DNA of 64,000 bases, from NCBI GenBank assembly GCA_964420285.1, contig CAYQTE010000015.1, forward strand, positions 1 to 64,000, given 5' to 3'. This stretch comes from CAYQTE01 sp964420285 (GTDB lineage: Bacteria; Planctomycetota; Phycisphaerae; Tepidisphaerales; Tepidisphaeraceae). Below the pieces are notes generated by a model that was given only the letters and a program-made list of their open reading frames with translations, made no database searches and was not told where the DNA came from. Shown here in pieces: positions 1 through 7,871 of the stretch (within the stretch, counting starts at the first letter, position 1; each line of letters starts with the position of its first letter). The translations under genes and the position numbers were made by a program.

Positions 1-638
1 AGGCCGTTCTGCCACGGACTCCCCGGCTCGATGTGCCGGCATTCGACGCCCTGGATACTGAGCATCCGCATCAGCGCCTTGGCGATGAACTCCGGCCCAT
101 TGTCGGAACGTACGTATCTGGGTGTGCCATGCTCGGCGAACAAACGCAGCAGCGTCCGTCCCACGTACGCCGAGGTCATCCGATGTTCCACCTCGATCTC
201 CAGGCACAGTCGCGTGAACTCATCCGTGATCGTCAAAATCTTCAGTTTCCGGCCGTTTTCGCATTGATCGAACAGGAAGTCGTACGCCCAGACGTGGTTG
301 GGATACTCCGCCCGGCACGGCACGCCGATCCCGATTCCACGCCGCTTGCGACGGATCTTCCGCGACAGCTTCAGCCCGTGCAGCCGGCACAGCCGACGCA
401 CACGCTTCAGATTGATTCGCCGTCCTTCTCGCCTCAGCATCGCGTGCAATCTCCGGTATCCAAACCGAGGGAACCTGGCCGCCAGTTCCCTCAATCGCTC
501 GGCCACGCCGTCGTCCTTCCGGCGGCTGCAATACCTCAACCAGCGCCGGCTCAGTCCCACGATCTCGCTGGCTCGACGCGCTGAGAGGCGCGATCCCGCC
601 GCCGCCACGAACCGCCGCCGGCCCGCCGCATCAGTTAC
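1..638 (-). CDS. IS3-family transposase orfB (DDE integrase domain), partial
   Basis: This is the catalytic part of the transposase, an RNase H-fold DDE recombinase. Reading from the -1 frame at 638 it stays open to the window edge (212 codons). It shows a HTH_21-like N-terminal part (FPRFGYRRLHAML), then the rve core with the first Asp in WAYDF, the second in SDNGPEF, and the run up to GSPWQNG. The third acidic residue (Glu) should follow just outside the window. I see no convincing independent start, so it is probably made only as an OrfAB fusion by frameshifting. No internal stop is present in the visible part, so the element may still be active. Confidence 0.88.
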
Positions 639-898
639 TTTTTTTTCAGGAACTCCTTGATCACGTCGATCTCCACGTCCCGCTCGGCCAGCAGCCGCTT
701 GAGCCGGCCGTTCTCCTTCTCCAGGTCACGCAGCCGCCGGACCTCCGGCTCGCTCATCGCCCCGAACTTCCGACGCCAGTTGTAGAACGTCGGCTCGCTC
801 ACCCCGTGCGCCCGGCACAGCTGCGCCACCGTCTTGCCTTCCGACTCGGCCTCCCGAAGGATGGCCACGATCTGTTCCTCGCTGAATCGCTTCTTCAT
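635..898 (-). CDS. IS3-family transposase orfA (helix-turn-helix)
   Basis: 87 aa, the usual length for orfA of this IS family. It has a helix-turn-helix of the HTH_8/transposase-8 type (residues about 5-50, with SEEQIVAILREAE and CRAHGVSEPTFYNWRRKFG) and a C-terminal leucine-zipper-like helix (about 55-85) that mediates multimerisation. It binds the terminal inverted repeats and, fused to OrfB, makes the transposase. It starts with ATG at 898 and stops at 635, four bases beyond an A8 slippery run, so the orfB frame is reached by a -1 shift. Confidence 0.93.
   Translation of the reverse strand: MKKRFSEEQIVAILREAESEGKTVAQLCRAHGVSEPTFYNWRRKFGAMSEPEVRRLRDLEKENGRLKRLLAERDVEIDVIKEFLKKK
639..646 (-). 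other. A8 slippery sequence for programmed -1 frameshift
   Basis: On the minus strand orfA ends CTG AAA AAA AAG TAA. Slipping back one base within the eight A residues gives AAA GTA ACT GAT, which is the open orfB frame. This is the classic IS3-family arrangement. The slip itself is inferred from the frame relation, not observed. Confidence 0.75.
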
Positions 899-942
899 CC
901 GACTTCCGTTCCTTTCCGGCCCGGAAGTCTATATCACCAACT

Positions 943-967
943 GGCGTCATTTTAGGGGCGCAGCACA
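943..967. repeat. Terminal inverted repeat of the IS (orfA-proximal end)
   Basis: Read on the minus strand this begins TGTGCTGCGCCCCTAAAA and lies about 45 bp upstream of the orfA start. The 5'-TG and the CTGC-CCC core match IS407-group ends known to me. Its partner is outside the window, so the boundary at 967 is inferred. Confidence 0.6.
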
Positions 968-1086
968 GGTTGATCGCTATTTGCAAATCAACACTTCGCT
1001 GAAAACCGTCTTTGGCGGTCGGCATATTCGTATCATAGCAACGTCAGAGCCGGCGGATAGAGCTGCGACAAGTGATGATTCTCGGT

Positions 1087-1461
1087 TCAGCCGGTGGCGG
1101 CGAGATGGCGAGGCTCGACGATGGTTTTGAGCAGGCCGCCGATGGTGAACTCGCTGGGGCCGATGGCCAGGCATCTGCGGACGGTGTAGAGGGCGATGAG
1201 GTTGTTGTCCTGAGTGTCCTTCATGCAGATGGCAAAGACGCTGCCGACGAAGAGCGGGGCGGCGCAGATCAGCCCGATTCCGGTTGGTGAAATATCCCGC
1301 ACATGGGCTTCCATGGGCATGCCGGGTTTATTATCGGTCCCAAGCGGCGTGACGACGGCGCGAATTCGCAGCCCGGCCCGCGGCTCGGCCCGCCGTCCGC
1401 CTCCAAGCCCCTTGAGGCTCGACCGAATCTGCTCAAACATTTCGCCCGATAATTCCAGCAT
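1087..1461 (-). CDS. PilZ-domain protein (probable c-di-GMP binding)
   Basis: A 124-aa stand-alone PilZ protein. The two signature elements of c-di-GMP-binding PilZ domains are present: an RxxxR-type motif (RRAEPR, about residues 23-28) and a D-x-S-x-x-G-type motif (DISPTGIGL, about 56-64), followed by the short beta-barrel. Such proteins act as cytosolic receptors that pass c-di-GMP levels to motility, adhesion or polysaccharide export; the partner here is unknown. It starts with ATG at 1461. The upstream 440 bp (1462-1901) holds no gene, only the repeat copy at 1688 and the operator at 1875. Confidence 0.82.
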   Translation of the reverse strand: MLELSGEMFEQIRSSLKGLGGGRRAEPRAGLRIRAVVTPLGTDNKPGMPMEAHVRDISPTGIGLICAAPLFVGSVFAICMKDTQDNNLIALYTVRRCLAIGPSEFTIGGLLKTIVEPRHLAATG

Positions 1462-1687
1462 TTTCGGCTCACAGAAGGGACCGCGAGAATGTACCGCGTC
1501 CCATCAGAACATCGGCAGAATCGAATCGACAAATCGCATACAACGCGGCGACGGGATAAATATTGCAAACGAAATCGCGCAGCCGGGCAGGAACCGCCGA
1601 GTTGGGGCGAAGTCCTCAAAGGGCTGATCGGCGCCGCCGAAGGGCTGCCTGAAGATATTGGCAACAATCCAAGAACTCCTTCTCGGC

Positions 1688-1741
1688 TCACTCCGCCTCC
1701 TGCACAAACTGCTCGTACAGCGACGCGCCTTTCCCGGCGGC
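1688..1741. repeat. Distal copy of the ABC-exporter 3' end (attachment-site-like direct repeat)
   Basis: The first 27 bp are identical to 3624-3650, and similarity continues with a few mismatches for about 54 bp. On the minus strand it would encode the exporter's last residues (ASLYEQFVQEAE, then stop), but upstream coding sequence is absent, so it is a 3'-end fragment and not a gene. Together with 3624-3677 it brackets higBA and the nuclease-like gene, as seen when an element integrates into a gene's 3' end and restores it. No integrase is present between the copies. Confidence 0.7.
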
Positions 1742-1874
1742 GGTGATGAATCTGTATACGGAACAGTGCCGCCCTCGACGACGGGGCGAGGCAGCAGGCT
1801 GCTCGGCTCCATGATCCTTCCGTATTCGCGAACGATCATCTTCGGGTTAAACGCCGCCGGTCGATTTCAGTCCT

Positions 1875-1897
1875 TTACGTTATAAAGTATAGTGTAA
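1875..1897 (+). promoter_or_regulatory. Palindromic operator / promoter of higBA
   Basis: A 23-bp imperfect palindrome, TTAC-N2-TATA-N3-TATA-N2-GTAA, ends four bases before the higB ATG at 1902. HigA-type antitoxins bind such palindromes over their own promoter. The AT-rich core would also supply the -10 element, which puts the transcript start almost at the ATG; I see no Shine-Dalgarno before higB, so its message may be leaderless. Function is inferred from position and symmetry. Confidence 0.6.
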
Positions 1898-1901
1898 TTC
1901 G

Positions 1902-2198
1902 ATGCCGATCAGAAGTTTCAAGGATCAAGGCACTGGCGATATCGCGGCGGAACGCGCCAGCAAGGCGGCCCGCAAGAAGCTCCCGGCCGGCCTTCACGCC
2001 GCCGCATACCGAAAGCTCGTTTTTCTTGACAACGCACACGCGCTGACCGATTTGACGGGATGGAAAAGCCTTCGGCTGGAAAAGTTGCGCGGAGATCGCA
2101 GAAATCAGTACAGTATCCGCATCAATGACCAGTACCGGATTTGCTTCCTGTGGTCCGGTGCCGACGCGCTGGAAGTCGAAGTTGTGGACTATCATTAA
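1902..2198 (+). CDS. higB: HigB-type toxin (RelE/ParE superfamily mRNA interferase)
   Basis: A 98-aa protein of the HigB/killer-protein family. Members cleave mRNA on the ribosome. Recognisable features are the central DLTGWKSLRLEKL segment and the C-terminal strand pattern QYSIRINDQYRICFLW, with the basic and aromatic residues of the active cleft; it ends with EVEVVDYH. The length is normal and there is no frameshift. It lies 12 bp upstream of higA, giving the toxin-first order typical of higBA. A palindromic operator directly precedes the ATG. The pair lies in a repeat-bracketed segment, consistent with horizontal acquisition. Confidence 0.92.
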   Translation: MPIRSFKDQGTGDIAAERASKAARKKLPAGLHAAAYRKLVFLDNAHALTDLTGWKSLRLEKLRGDRRNQYSIRINDQYRICFLWSGADALEVEVVDYH

Positions 2199-2210
2199 CC
2201 GGAGAATCCC

Positions 2211-2477
2211 ATGCTCAAGAACAGAATTCACCCGGGCGAATTCCTGCGGGAAGAACTCGCCGAGCGCGGCGTCACCCAGACGCAACTGGCCGGGCATATC
2301 GGCATGAGCCCCGGCGTCGTCAATCTGATCTGCAACGGCCGCCGCGGCATCTCGCCCGACATGGCCAAGAAACTCGCCGCCGCGCTGGGCACGAGCCCCG
2401 AGTTATGGATGAACCTTCAAACCAGTTACGATCTCAATCTCGCTGCTCAGCCCGATTTCGGGCTGTTGGAGGTTTGA
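2211..2477 (+). CDS. higA: HigA-type antitoxin (XRE helix-turn-helix)
   Basis: 88 aa, of the HigA family. It begins MLKNRIHPGEFLREEL, followed by an HTH_3 domain (about residues 18-72, VTQTQLAGHIGMSPGVVNLI and then ISPDMAKKLAAALGTSPELWMNLQ). It neutralises HigB and represses the operon by binding the upstream palindrome. The start is ATG, 12 bp after higB. Both genes are intact, so the module is probably functional. Confidence 0.93.
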   Translation: MLKNRIHPGEFLREELAERGVTQTQLAGHIGMSPGVVNLICNGRRGISPDMAKKLAAALGTSPELWMNLQTSYDLNLAAQPDFGLLEV

Positions 2478-2634
2478 GCGACCTTTCACCGTTCGAGAGC
2501 GTAAGCCGGAGTTGTCGCGTTTTTGGGGCCCGAGGTTTATCGTAGACCGTTGGTTTCGTACCGAATTGAAATGTATCGCGATGGCCAAGGACGGTTTGAG
2601 AGTCCAAACCACGCCAAAAGGAAAGGAGGCAGCG

Positions 2635-3615
2635 ATGCGATCGGAGCAGAATCTGGAGCAGATTTTCTCGCGCCAAGAGCAGGCGATCGTATATCTGTTC
2701 AGCAGGTACTGGGAACGTATCCCCGAGTTCAAGACCAAGAAGATAATCCGCATACATACTCATTTTCCCGATTTCTCGATTAGTAACGCTGCCGGCGAGA
2801 GCGAAGCCATCGAGTTCGAATACGGGCTTTGTGCTTTTCGCTCGCACCTGCATGGTACCAGCCTCAAGAATTTATGGGATGAAGGGGTCAGAAAGCTATA
2901 TATCGTGTATTGGGAACACAACGATGACAAGGATGATTTGCGAGCCGAGGTGAGGCGAAGAGCTCGATTCAATGTGGATTTCGTCTGCCTAAGGGATTGG
3001 TTCCAAGCGGAGGTCAGGAAGATCCCCGGAGCCGACGGCTTGGGGGCCTTCTGGAGGTTCACCCAAAGGCGAGGGCGCAGTCCCAAGAAGGCATACTCAC
3101 TCAGCGCTATCGTAGGCGCAATGGAGAAGGTCAAGTCCTCAATAGACGAGTTCGATGTCCGCAAGGGACTATACAGGGTGATCGGCTTCAATACGAGCGG
3201 CGCCGAGTTTATTGACTGCGATCATCTGGAGCAGATTCATTTCTTCACGACGACGACCCGATTTGCCCGAGACCGGATTCCGAGCCGGCTGTTCATGAAG
3301 TCTACTGGATGTAGATACTTCAACGGCTATTTTGACATTCGGGCTGCGTTCCAGATTGTGCAGAAAAATAAGAACAGGTCGTGGAAGACCTTTGTCGCGG
3401 ACTATTACTTCGAAAGATGGGCGCGATACATTGGCGAGGAGAAGTGCTTCGTGGGCAGTTTCACGGGGCTACCATATGATAAGGGCAAAGCCATTTATGA
3501 TGCCTTGGAGAAGGGCGGTTATCGCCTCGGCATACGTGGCTCGATCGCAATCGAAAAGGCGGCGGTGGTCGACAGGATCGACGCAATAATTGGGCGGCGA
3601 AACCGAACAAGGTAA
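2635..3615 (+). CDS. Uncharacterised protein, possible PD-(D/E)XK-like nuclease
   Basis: 326 aa from the ATG at 2635, chosen because a strong AAAGGAGG lies seven bases upstream; earlier in-frame starts lack this. I do not recognise a named family. Residues about 45-95 run HFPDFSI, IEFEYGL, then KLYIVYWEHN. This acidic residue - strand - E-x-E - strand - WEH pattern resembles restriction-endonuclease-fold proteins, but the lysine of the motif is not evident. The C-terminal half has no motif I can name. The gene is visibly AT-richer than its surroundings, follows higBA on the same strand and lies inside the repeat-bracketed segment, so it looks imported. A defence or mobile-element role is possible but unproven. 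Confidence 0.6.
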   Translation: MRSEQNLEQIFSRQEQAIVYLFSRYWERIPEFKTKKIIRIHTHFPDFSISNAAGESEAIEFEYGLCAFRSHLHGTSLKNLWDEGVRKLYIVYWEHNDDKDDLRAEVRRRARFNVDFVCLRDWFQAEVRKIPGADGLGAFWRFTQRRGRSPKKAYSLSAIVGAMEKVKSSIDEFDVRKGLYRVIGFNTSGAEFIDCDHLEQIHFFTTTTRFARDRIPSRLFMKSTGCRYFNGYFDIRAAFQIVQKNKNRSWKTFVADYYFERWARYIGEEKCFVGSFTGLPYDKGKAIYDALEKGGYRLGIRGSIAIEKAAVVDRIDAIIGRRNRTR

Positions 3616-3623
3616 ATGTGCAA

Positions 3624-3677
3624 TCACTCCGCCTCCTGCACAAACTGCTCATACAGCGACGCATACTTCCCGCCGGC
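3624..3677. repeat. Gene-proximal copy of the attachment-site-like direct repeat
   Basis: This is the authentic 3' end of the ABC exporter gene on the minus strand, with its stop codon at 3624-3626. It matches 1688-1741. The gene stays intact at this side and only a fragment remains at the distal side, the polarity expected of integration at a gene 3' end. Confidence 0.65.
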
Positions 3678-5513
3678 GGCGAGAAGCTCGGCGTGCGAGC
3701 CGCGCTCGATGATCCGGCCGGCTTCTAATACCAGTATGCAGTCGGCTTTCTTGACCGTGCTGAGGCGGTGGGCGACTACGAATGTCGTGCGGTTTTGCAG
3801 CAGGTTTTCCAGGGATTGCTGCACCATGTGCTCGGTGGCGGTATCCACCGCACTTGTGGCTTCGTCGAGCATGAAGATTCTGGGATCGGCCAGGAACGCT
3901 CTGGTGAAGCAGATGAGTTGGCGCTGGCCCAAGGACATGCCGGCGCCGCGCTCGCCTACGTCGCCCTGGTAGCCATTGCTCATCGCCATGATGGCGTCAT
4001 GCGAGCCGATGGCTTTGGCGGCGGCGATGACCTGTTCATCCGTGGCGCTGGGTCTGGCGTAGCGGATGTTCTCCATCACCGTGCCGCTGAAGAGGTAATT
4101 GGATTGCAGGACAAGGCCCATCTGCCGGTGCAGCGAATCGCCGGTGTGATGTCTGATGTCGTGGCCATCGACGAGGATTCGGCCTTGCTGGGGCTGATAG
4201 AAACGGGCGATCAGGGAGATGATGGAGCTTTTGCCACTGCCGGTGGCGCCGACGAGTGCGACAAGCTGGCCGGGGTGGGCCTCGAAGCAGATGTCGTGCA
4301 GCACCGGCCGGGCCGGATCGTAGCCGAACGTGACATGGTCGAACTGCACGTGGCCGGTGATTCGCGGCAGGGGTTGGGCGGCCGGTTCGTCGTGGACATC
4401 CGGTTCAAGTTCAAGCAGAGCGAACACGCGTTCGGCGCCGGCCATGGCGATCATGAGCTGGTTGTAAAACGCGCCCAGCGTGATCACCGGGCCCATGAAC
4501 CAATCCCAATACAGGAACACCGCCACCACCGACCCCACCGCCCCTGTGCTGCCCGGCGGCGCCTTGGCCACCAGATACCCGCCGTACAGCAGGATGATGA
4601 CCCGGCCCATGAAGCGTATGAACTCCAGCATTGGCTGATAGATGCCGTTGAGTTGGGCGTTGGCGACGTTGTTGTCCGTGTTGATGTACTGCAGCCGGTT
4701 GAACACGCCCAGGTTCGGGTCCTGGCGGTTAAAGGCCATCACCACGCGCATGCCGGTGATGTTTTCGGCCAGATTGGTGCTGACGCGGGTGAAGCCTTCG
4801 CGGGTGATCTGGTACATGACGGCCGAGCGTTTCTGGAACGCGCGATTCAGCAGAATGACAACCACGCCCAGCCACGCGATTGACAGAAACAGCGGCACGC
4901 TCTCATGCAATATGAACCCCGCGGCGACAATCATCGTGGACACATTGGCCACGATCTGCCAAATCCCCCACACGTTCACTTCGCGCAGACTGCCGATATC
5001 GCTGGTACAGCGGCTGATGATCCGGCCGAGCTTTGTGCGGTCGTAATAGCTCATCGAAAGCTGTTGCAGCTTGGCGAACAACTGTTCGCGGAAAAGGAAC
5101 TGCACGCTCTCGCCGGCCCGCGTCATCACCAGGATCATCCAGCGCTGAAACAGGAAGCTGGCGACAAAAACGCCCGTCCAGAGCAGGACGATGAACTCCA
5201 GGTGATGGACGGCCGCGGCCTGGTTGGCCGCGCCGCTGGTTCCATCGATGTAGGACTGGCCGTAGTCGATGATCCGCTGGATGAACCGCGGCGATTGCAT
5301 GTCGAGCATGACGAAGATCAGCCCCAGCGACACGCCGAAAATGTATTGCTTCTTGAACGGCGCGAGCGATTTGAGCAGCCGCTTGACCAGCGGCCACTGG
5401 ATCGGCCGGTAACGTTCCTCATCATCGCTCTGCACCGGCGGCAGCGCAACCCCGCCGGCGAAGGCCTGCTTCGTGCGGAAGCGATGCGAGCGAAAGAGGG
5501 AGAGGATTGACAT
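3624..5513 (-). CDS. ABC exporter half-transporter (catalytically competent Walker B)
   Basis: 629 aa: about six transmembrane helices (residues 55-350) followed by a nucleotide-binding domain. Walker A is GATGSGKSS (about 422-430). Walker B with catalytic Glu is MLDEAT (about 547), and the H-loop is VAHR. The signature reads MSLGQ instead of LSGGQ. The neighbouring half-transporter 21 bp upstream has the opposite pattern (Asp after Walker B, normal LSGGQ), so the two should pair as a heterodimer with one working and one degenerate ATP site, as in TM287/288 or BmrCD-type exporters. The cargo (lipid, drug or peptide) cannot be told from sequence. The 3' end is duplicated at 1688. Confidence 0.92.
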   Translation of the reverse strand: MSILSLFRSHRFRTKQAFAGGVALPPVQSDDEERYRPIQWPLVKRLLKSLAPFKKQYIFGVSLGLIFVMLDMQSPRFIQRIIDYGQSYIDGTSGAANQAAAVHHLEFIVLLWTGVFVASFLFQRWMILVMTRAGESVQFLFREQLFAKLQQLSMSYYDRTKLGRIISRCTSDIGSLREVNVWGIWQIVANVSTMIVAAGFILHESVPLFLSIAWLGVVVILLNRAFQKRSAVMYQITREGFTRVSTNLAENITGMRVVMAFNRQDPNLGVFNRLQYINTDNNVANAQLNGIYQPMLEFIRFMGRVIILLYGGYLVAKAPPGSTGAVGSVVAVFLYWDWFMGPVITLGAFYNQLMIAMAGAERVFALLELEPDVHDEPAAQPLPRITGHVQFDHVTFGYDPARPVLHDICFEAHPGQLVALVGATGSGKSSIISLIARFYQPQQGRILVDGHDIRHHTGDSLHRQMGLVLQSNYLFSGTVMENIRYARPSATDEQVIAAAKAIGSHDAIMAMSNGYQGDVGERGAGMSLGQRQLICFTRAFLADPRIFMLDEATSAVDTATEHMVQQSLENLLQNRTTFVVAHRLSTVKKADCILVLEAGRIIERGSHAELLAAGGKYASLYEQFVQEAE

Positions 5514-5534
5514 GGTCGTGGGTGGGGTGACGGC

Positions 5535-7487
5535 TCACACTTTGTCGGCAGCGCCGATTTCGACGGGGTCGCGCGGGCCGGCGGTGGCGGGGGGCCTTTC
5601 GCCTTTTACCCGCTTCATGTGGGAGGGGTTGGTTTCCGAGCCCGGCGGCTCCTCGTCGCCGTAGAGCTGGACCTCGGCGATTTGACGGTAGTGGCCTTCC
5701 TGGGCCATGAGTTCGGCGTGGGTTCCGCGTTGGGTGATTCGGCCGTGTTCTAGCACAAGGACAAGGTCCGCCTGTTTGACGGTGCTGATGCGGTGGGCGA
5801 TGACGAAGGTGGTCCGACCGTGCATCATTTCTTTCATGCCGCGGCGGATGAGGCCCTCGGTTTCGGGATCGACGGCGGCGGTGGCATCGTCGAGGATGAG
5901 GATGCGCGGATTGGTGAGGATGGCGCGGGCGATGGCCAGGCGCTGACGCTGGCCACCGCTGAGGCTGGCACCACGCTCGGTCAGGACGGCATCGTACTTA
6001 CGCGGGAATTGCTGGATGAATTCATCGGCCTGGGCCAGCTTGGCGGCGGCTTCGATGTTGGCCAGGCTGATTTCCGGCCGGCCGTAGGCGATGTTGGCGG
6101 CCACGGTGTCGCTGAAAAGATAGGTTTCCTGGAAGACCAGCGAGACCTGCGTGCGCAGGCTGGTGAGCGTGGCATCGCGGAGGTCCATGCCGTCGATGCG
6201 GATGCTGCCGGATTGAGGGTCGTAAAAGCGGGCGATGAGATTGACCAGCGTGGTCTTGCCCGATCCGGTGGGGCCGACGATGGCGACGATGCCGCCGGAC
6301 TTGGCGGTGAAGGTGATGTTCTTGAGTATGGGCTTGTCGGCGGCGTAACCGAACGTGACATCGTCGAAAACGACTTCGCCGGCGCCGGCGGGGAGTTCTT
6401 TTGCGGCGGGATTTTCCGGGATGGTGGGGCTGGCGGTCAGCACCTCATGCAGCCGGCGGGCGGAGACGATGGCGTTCTGGTATTGCTCGTTGATCGTCGA
6501 AACCTGTTGCAGCCGGCCGAGGATCGCGCCCATCGCGCCGCCGAGGATGAGCAGATCGCCGGCCTGGAGGTGGCCGCGGATCATCTCGATGCCGGCGACG
6601 AAGAACATGAGCAGCATCGATGCCATGGCGATGGATCGGATGATGGGCTGGAAATTGGCGAACATGCGGATTCGCCGCAGAACCCGGCCCTTGTAGGTGT
6701 CGCAGTGGGCCACATAGCGCGAGATCTCCTGCCCTTCCGTCGCGAACGCCTTGATGACATGCACGCCGGATATCGCCTCGGTGATGATCGAGACATTGCG
6801 ATCGTCGGCCTCCATGACGGTGCGCGCCACGGGCTGAATGATCCGGCTGAATCGCAGGATGTAGAATGTCCAGATCGGCAGCGGGATCAAAGCCAGCCAC
6901 GCCACCCACGGGCTGCGCGTCCAGATCAGAATGATGTTGAACGCGACGGCCAGAACGATATCGAGCGTGACAATCACGGCCGTCTGCACGAAGGCGCGGA
7001 CGTTTTGCAGGTCCGACAGAGCGCGATTGATAAGCTGGCCGGAGGTGATGGCGTCGTGGAAGGCGAAGCCGACGCGTTGGAGCTTGTCGTAGACGCCCTC
7101 GCGGATGTAGAAGACCATTTCCATGCTCATGCGTGCGTTTGCGACCTCCTTGAGATAGCGCAGAACGAGCATGACCAGCACCAGCAGGAACAGGATGCCG
7201 ACGGTGCGGCGCAGGGATGTCGGCCCGGCGTCGGGGCTGAAAACCCACCGATGCAATGTGCTGTCCGACGACTTGGCGGCCCCGGTGAGGCCCTTCATCT
7301 GATTGACGGCCAGGCCGGTCTGGCGGTTGGTGAGAACCTCGACGCCGGCGACCAGGCCGGTCCAGAGGCAGGCCCAGAAGACGAGCATGGCGACAGGGCG
7401 CATGAAGCGGAACATCCAGACGAGCAACTGACGGTTGCTGGTCGGGGAACTGGATGGCAGAGGCTGGGAAGGCGTAGGCACAATCAC
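5535..7487 (-). CDS. ABC exporter half-transporter (degenerate Walker B)
   Basis: About 650 aa, type-I exporter fold: six transmembrane helices then an NBD with Walker A GPTGSGKTT (about 405), canonical signature LSGGQRQR (about 508) and Walker B LILDDAT, in which the catalytic Glu is Asp (about 532). Its own ATP site pairs with the partner's deviant MSLGQ and should therefore be the non-hydrolysing one. The frame is open up to a TTG at 7613; I prefer the GTG at 7487, because the ATG at 7415 would remove the elbow helix before the first membrane span. No strong ribosome binding site settles this. It is the first gene of a two-gene operon with the preceding entry. Confidence 0.9.
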   Translation of the reverse strand: MIVPTPSQPLPSSSPTSNRQLLVWMFRFMRPVAMLVFWACLWTGLVAGVEVLTNRQTGLAVNQMKGLTGAAKSSDSTLHRWVFSPDAGPTSLRRTVGILFLLVLVMLVLRYLKEVANARMSMEMVFYIREGVYDKLQRVGFAFHDAITSGQLINRALSDLQNVRAFVQTAVIVTLDIVLAVAFNIILIWTRSPWVAWLALIPLPIWTFYILRFSRIIQPVARTVMEADDRNVSIITEAISGVHVIKAFATEGQEISRYVAHCDTYKGRVLRRIRMFANFQPIIRSIAMASMLLMFFVAGIEMIRGHLQAGDLLILGGAMGAILGRLQQVSTINEQYQNAIVSARRLHEVLTASPTIPENPAAKELPAGAGEVVFDDVTFGYAADKPILKNITFTAKSGGIVAIVGPTGSGKTTLVNLIARFYDPQSGSIRIDGMDLRDATLTSLRTQVSLVFQETYLFSDTVAANIAYGRPEISLANIEAAAKLAQADEFIQQFPRKYDAVLTERGASLSGGQRQRLAIARAILTNPRILILDDATAAVDPETEGLIRRGMKEMMHGRTTFVIAHRISTVKQADLVLVLEHGRITQRGTHAELMAQEGHYRQIAEVQLYGDEEPPGSETNPSHMKRVKGERPPATAGPRDPVEIGAADKV

Positions 7488-7871
7488 ATCCGCTGGGCGT
7501 AAGGTTTTGCAGGGTATCGGCCGGCGCGTGCCCGTCAACAGAGCGACGCGGCGAAAACCGATTCCGGCAAGATGGATTTCGGCCAAATCCGACGTGATGT
7601 CGAGTGGATTCAAGCCAAGCGGCCCCTTTGTATGAGTAGCTAAGTGGCTCTCCGGCCTGCGATTACGATCAAAAGATGGCCGGCTGATGTCCCGGCCGAA
7701 CAGCGCTTTTCAGCCGGATATCGCGGATTGGGCGCAGCGGCAGATAGGGGGCTTCCAAGATTATCACGTCGATCCGAATTCTGAGCGAGAAGGTCCGGGA
7801 ATTTGGCGGCCGCCTTCGTGCGATTCCGGAAATCTTGGTTGGCCCCTGTTCCGAGCTCGCGTTTAGTTCGG

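Larger units (their letters stand above)
1..967 (-). mobile_element. IS3-family (IS407-like) insertion sequence, partial
   Basis: Transposase reading frames orfA and orfB lie on the minus strand, in the arrangement of IS3-family elements. A terminal inverted repeat is recognisable at 943-967; read on the minus strand it begins TGTGCTGCGCCCCTAAAA, close to the IS407-group type of end. The other end and the last catalytic residue of the transposase lie outside the window, so the full length and target duplication cannot be read. The group assignment rests on the orfA sequence and the end sequence and is moderately sure; membership of IS3 is sure. Confidence 0.88.

Noticed and set aside
1504..1839. 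111-codon minus-strand frame covering the repeat copy at 1688
   Set aside because: It reads the repeat in a different frame from the ABC gene and shows no domain; treated as non-coding.
5793..7502. 569-codon open frame on the plus strand opposite the ABC exporter
   Set aside because: Gly/Asp/Val-rich composition typical of the antisense of GC-rich genes; the minus-strand frame has full ABC motifs.
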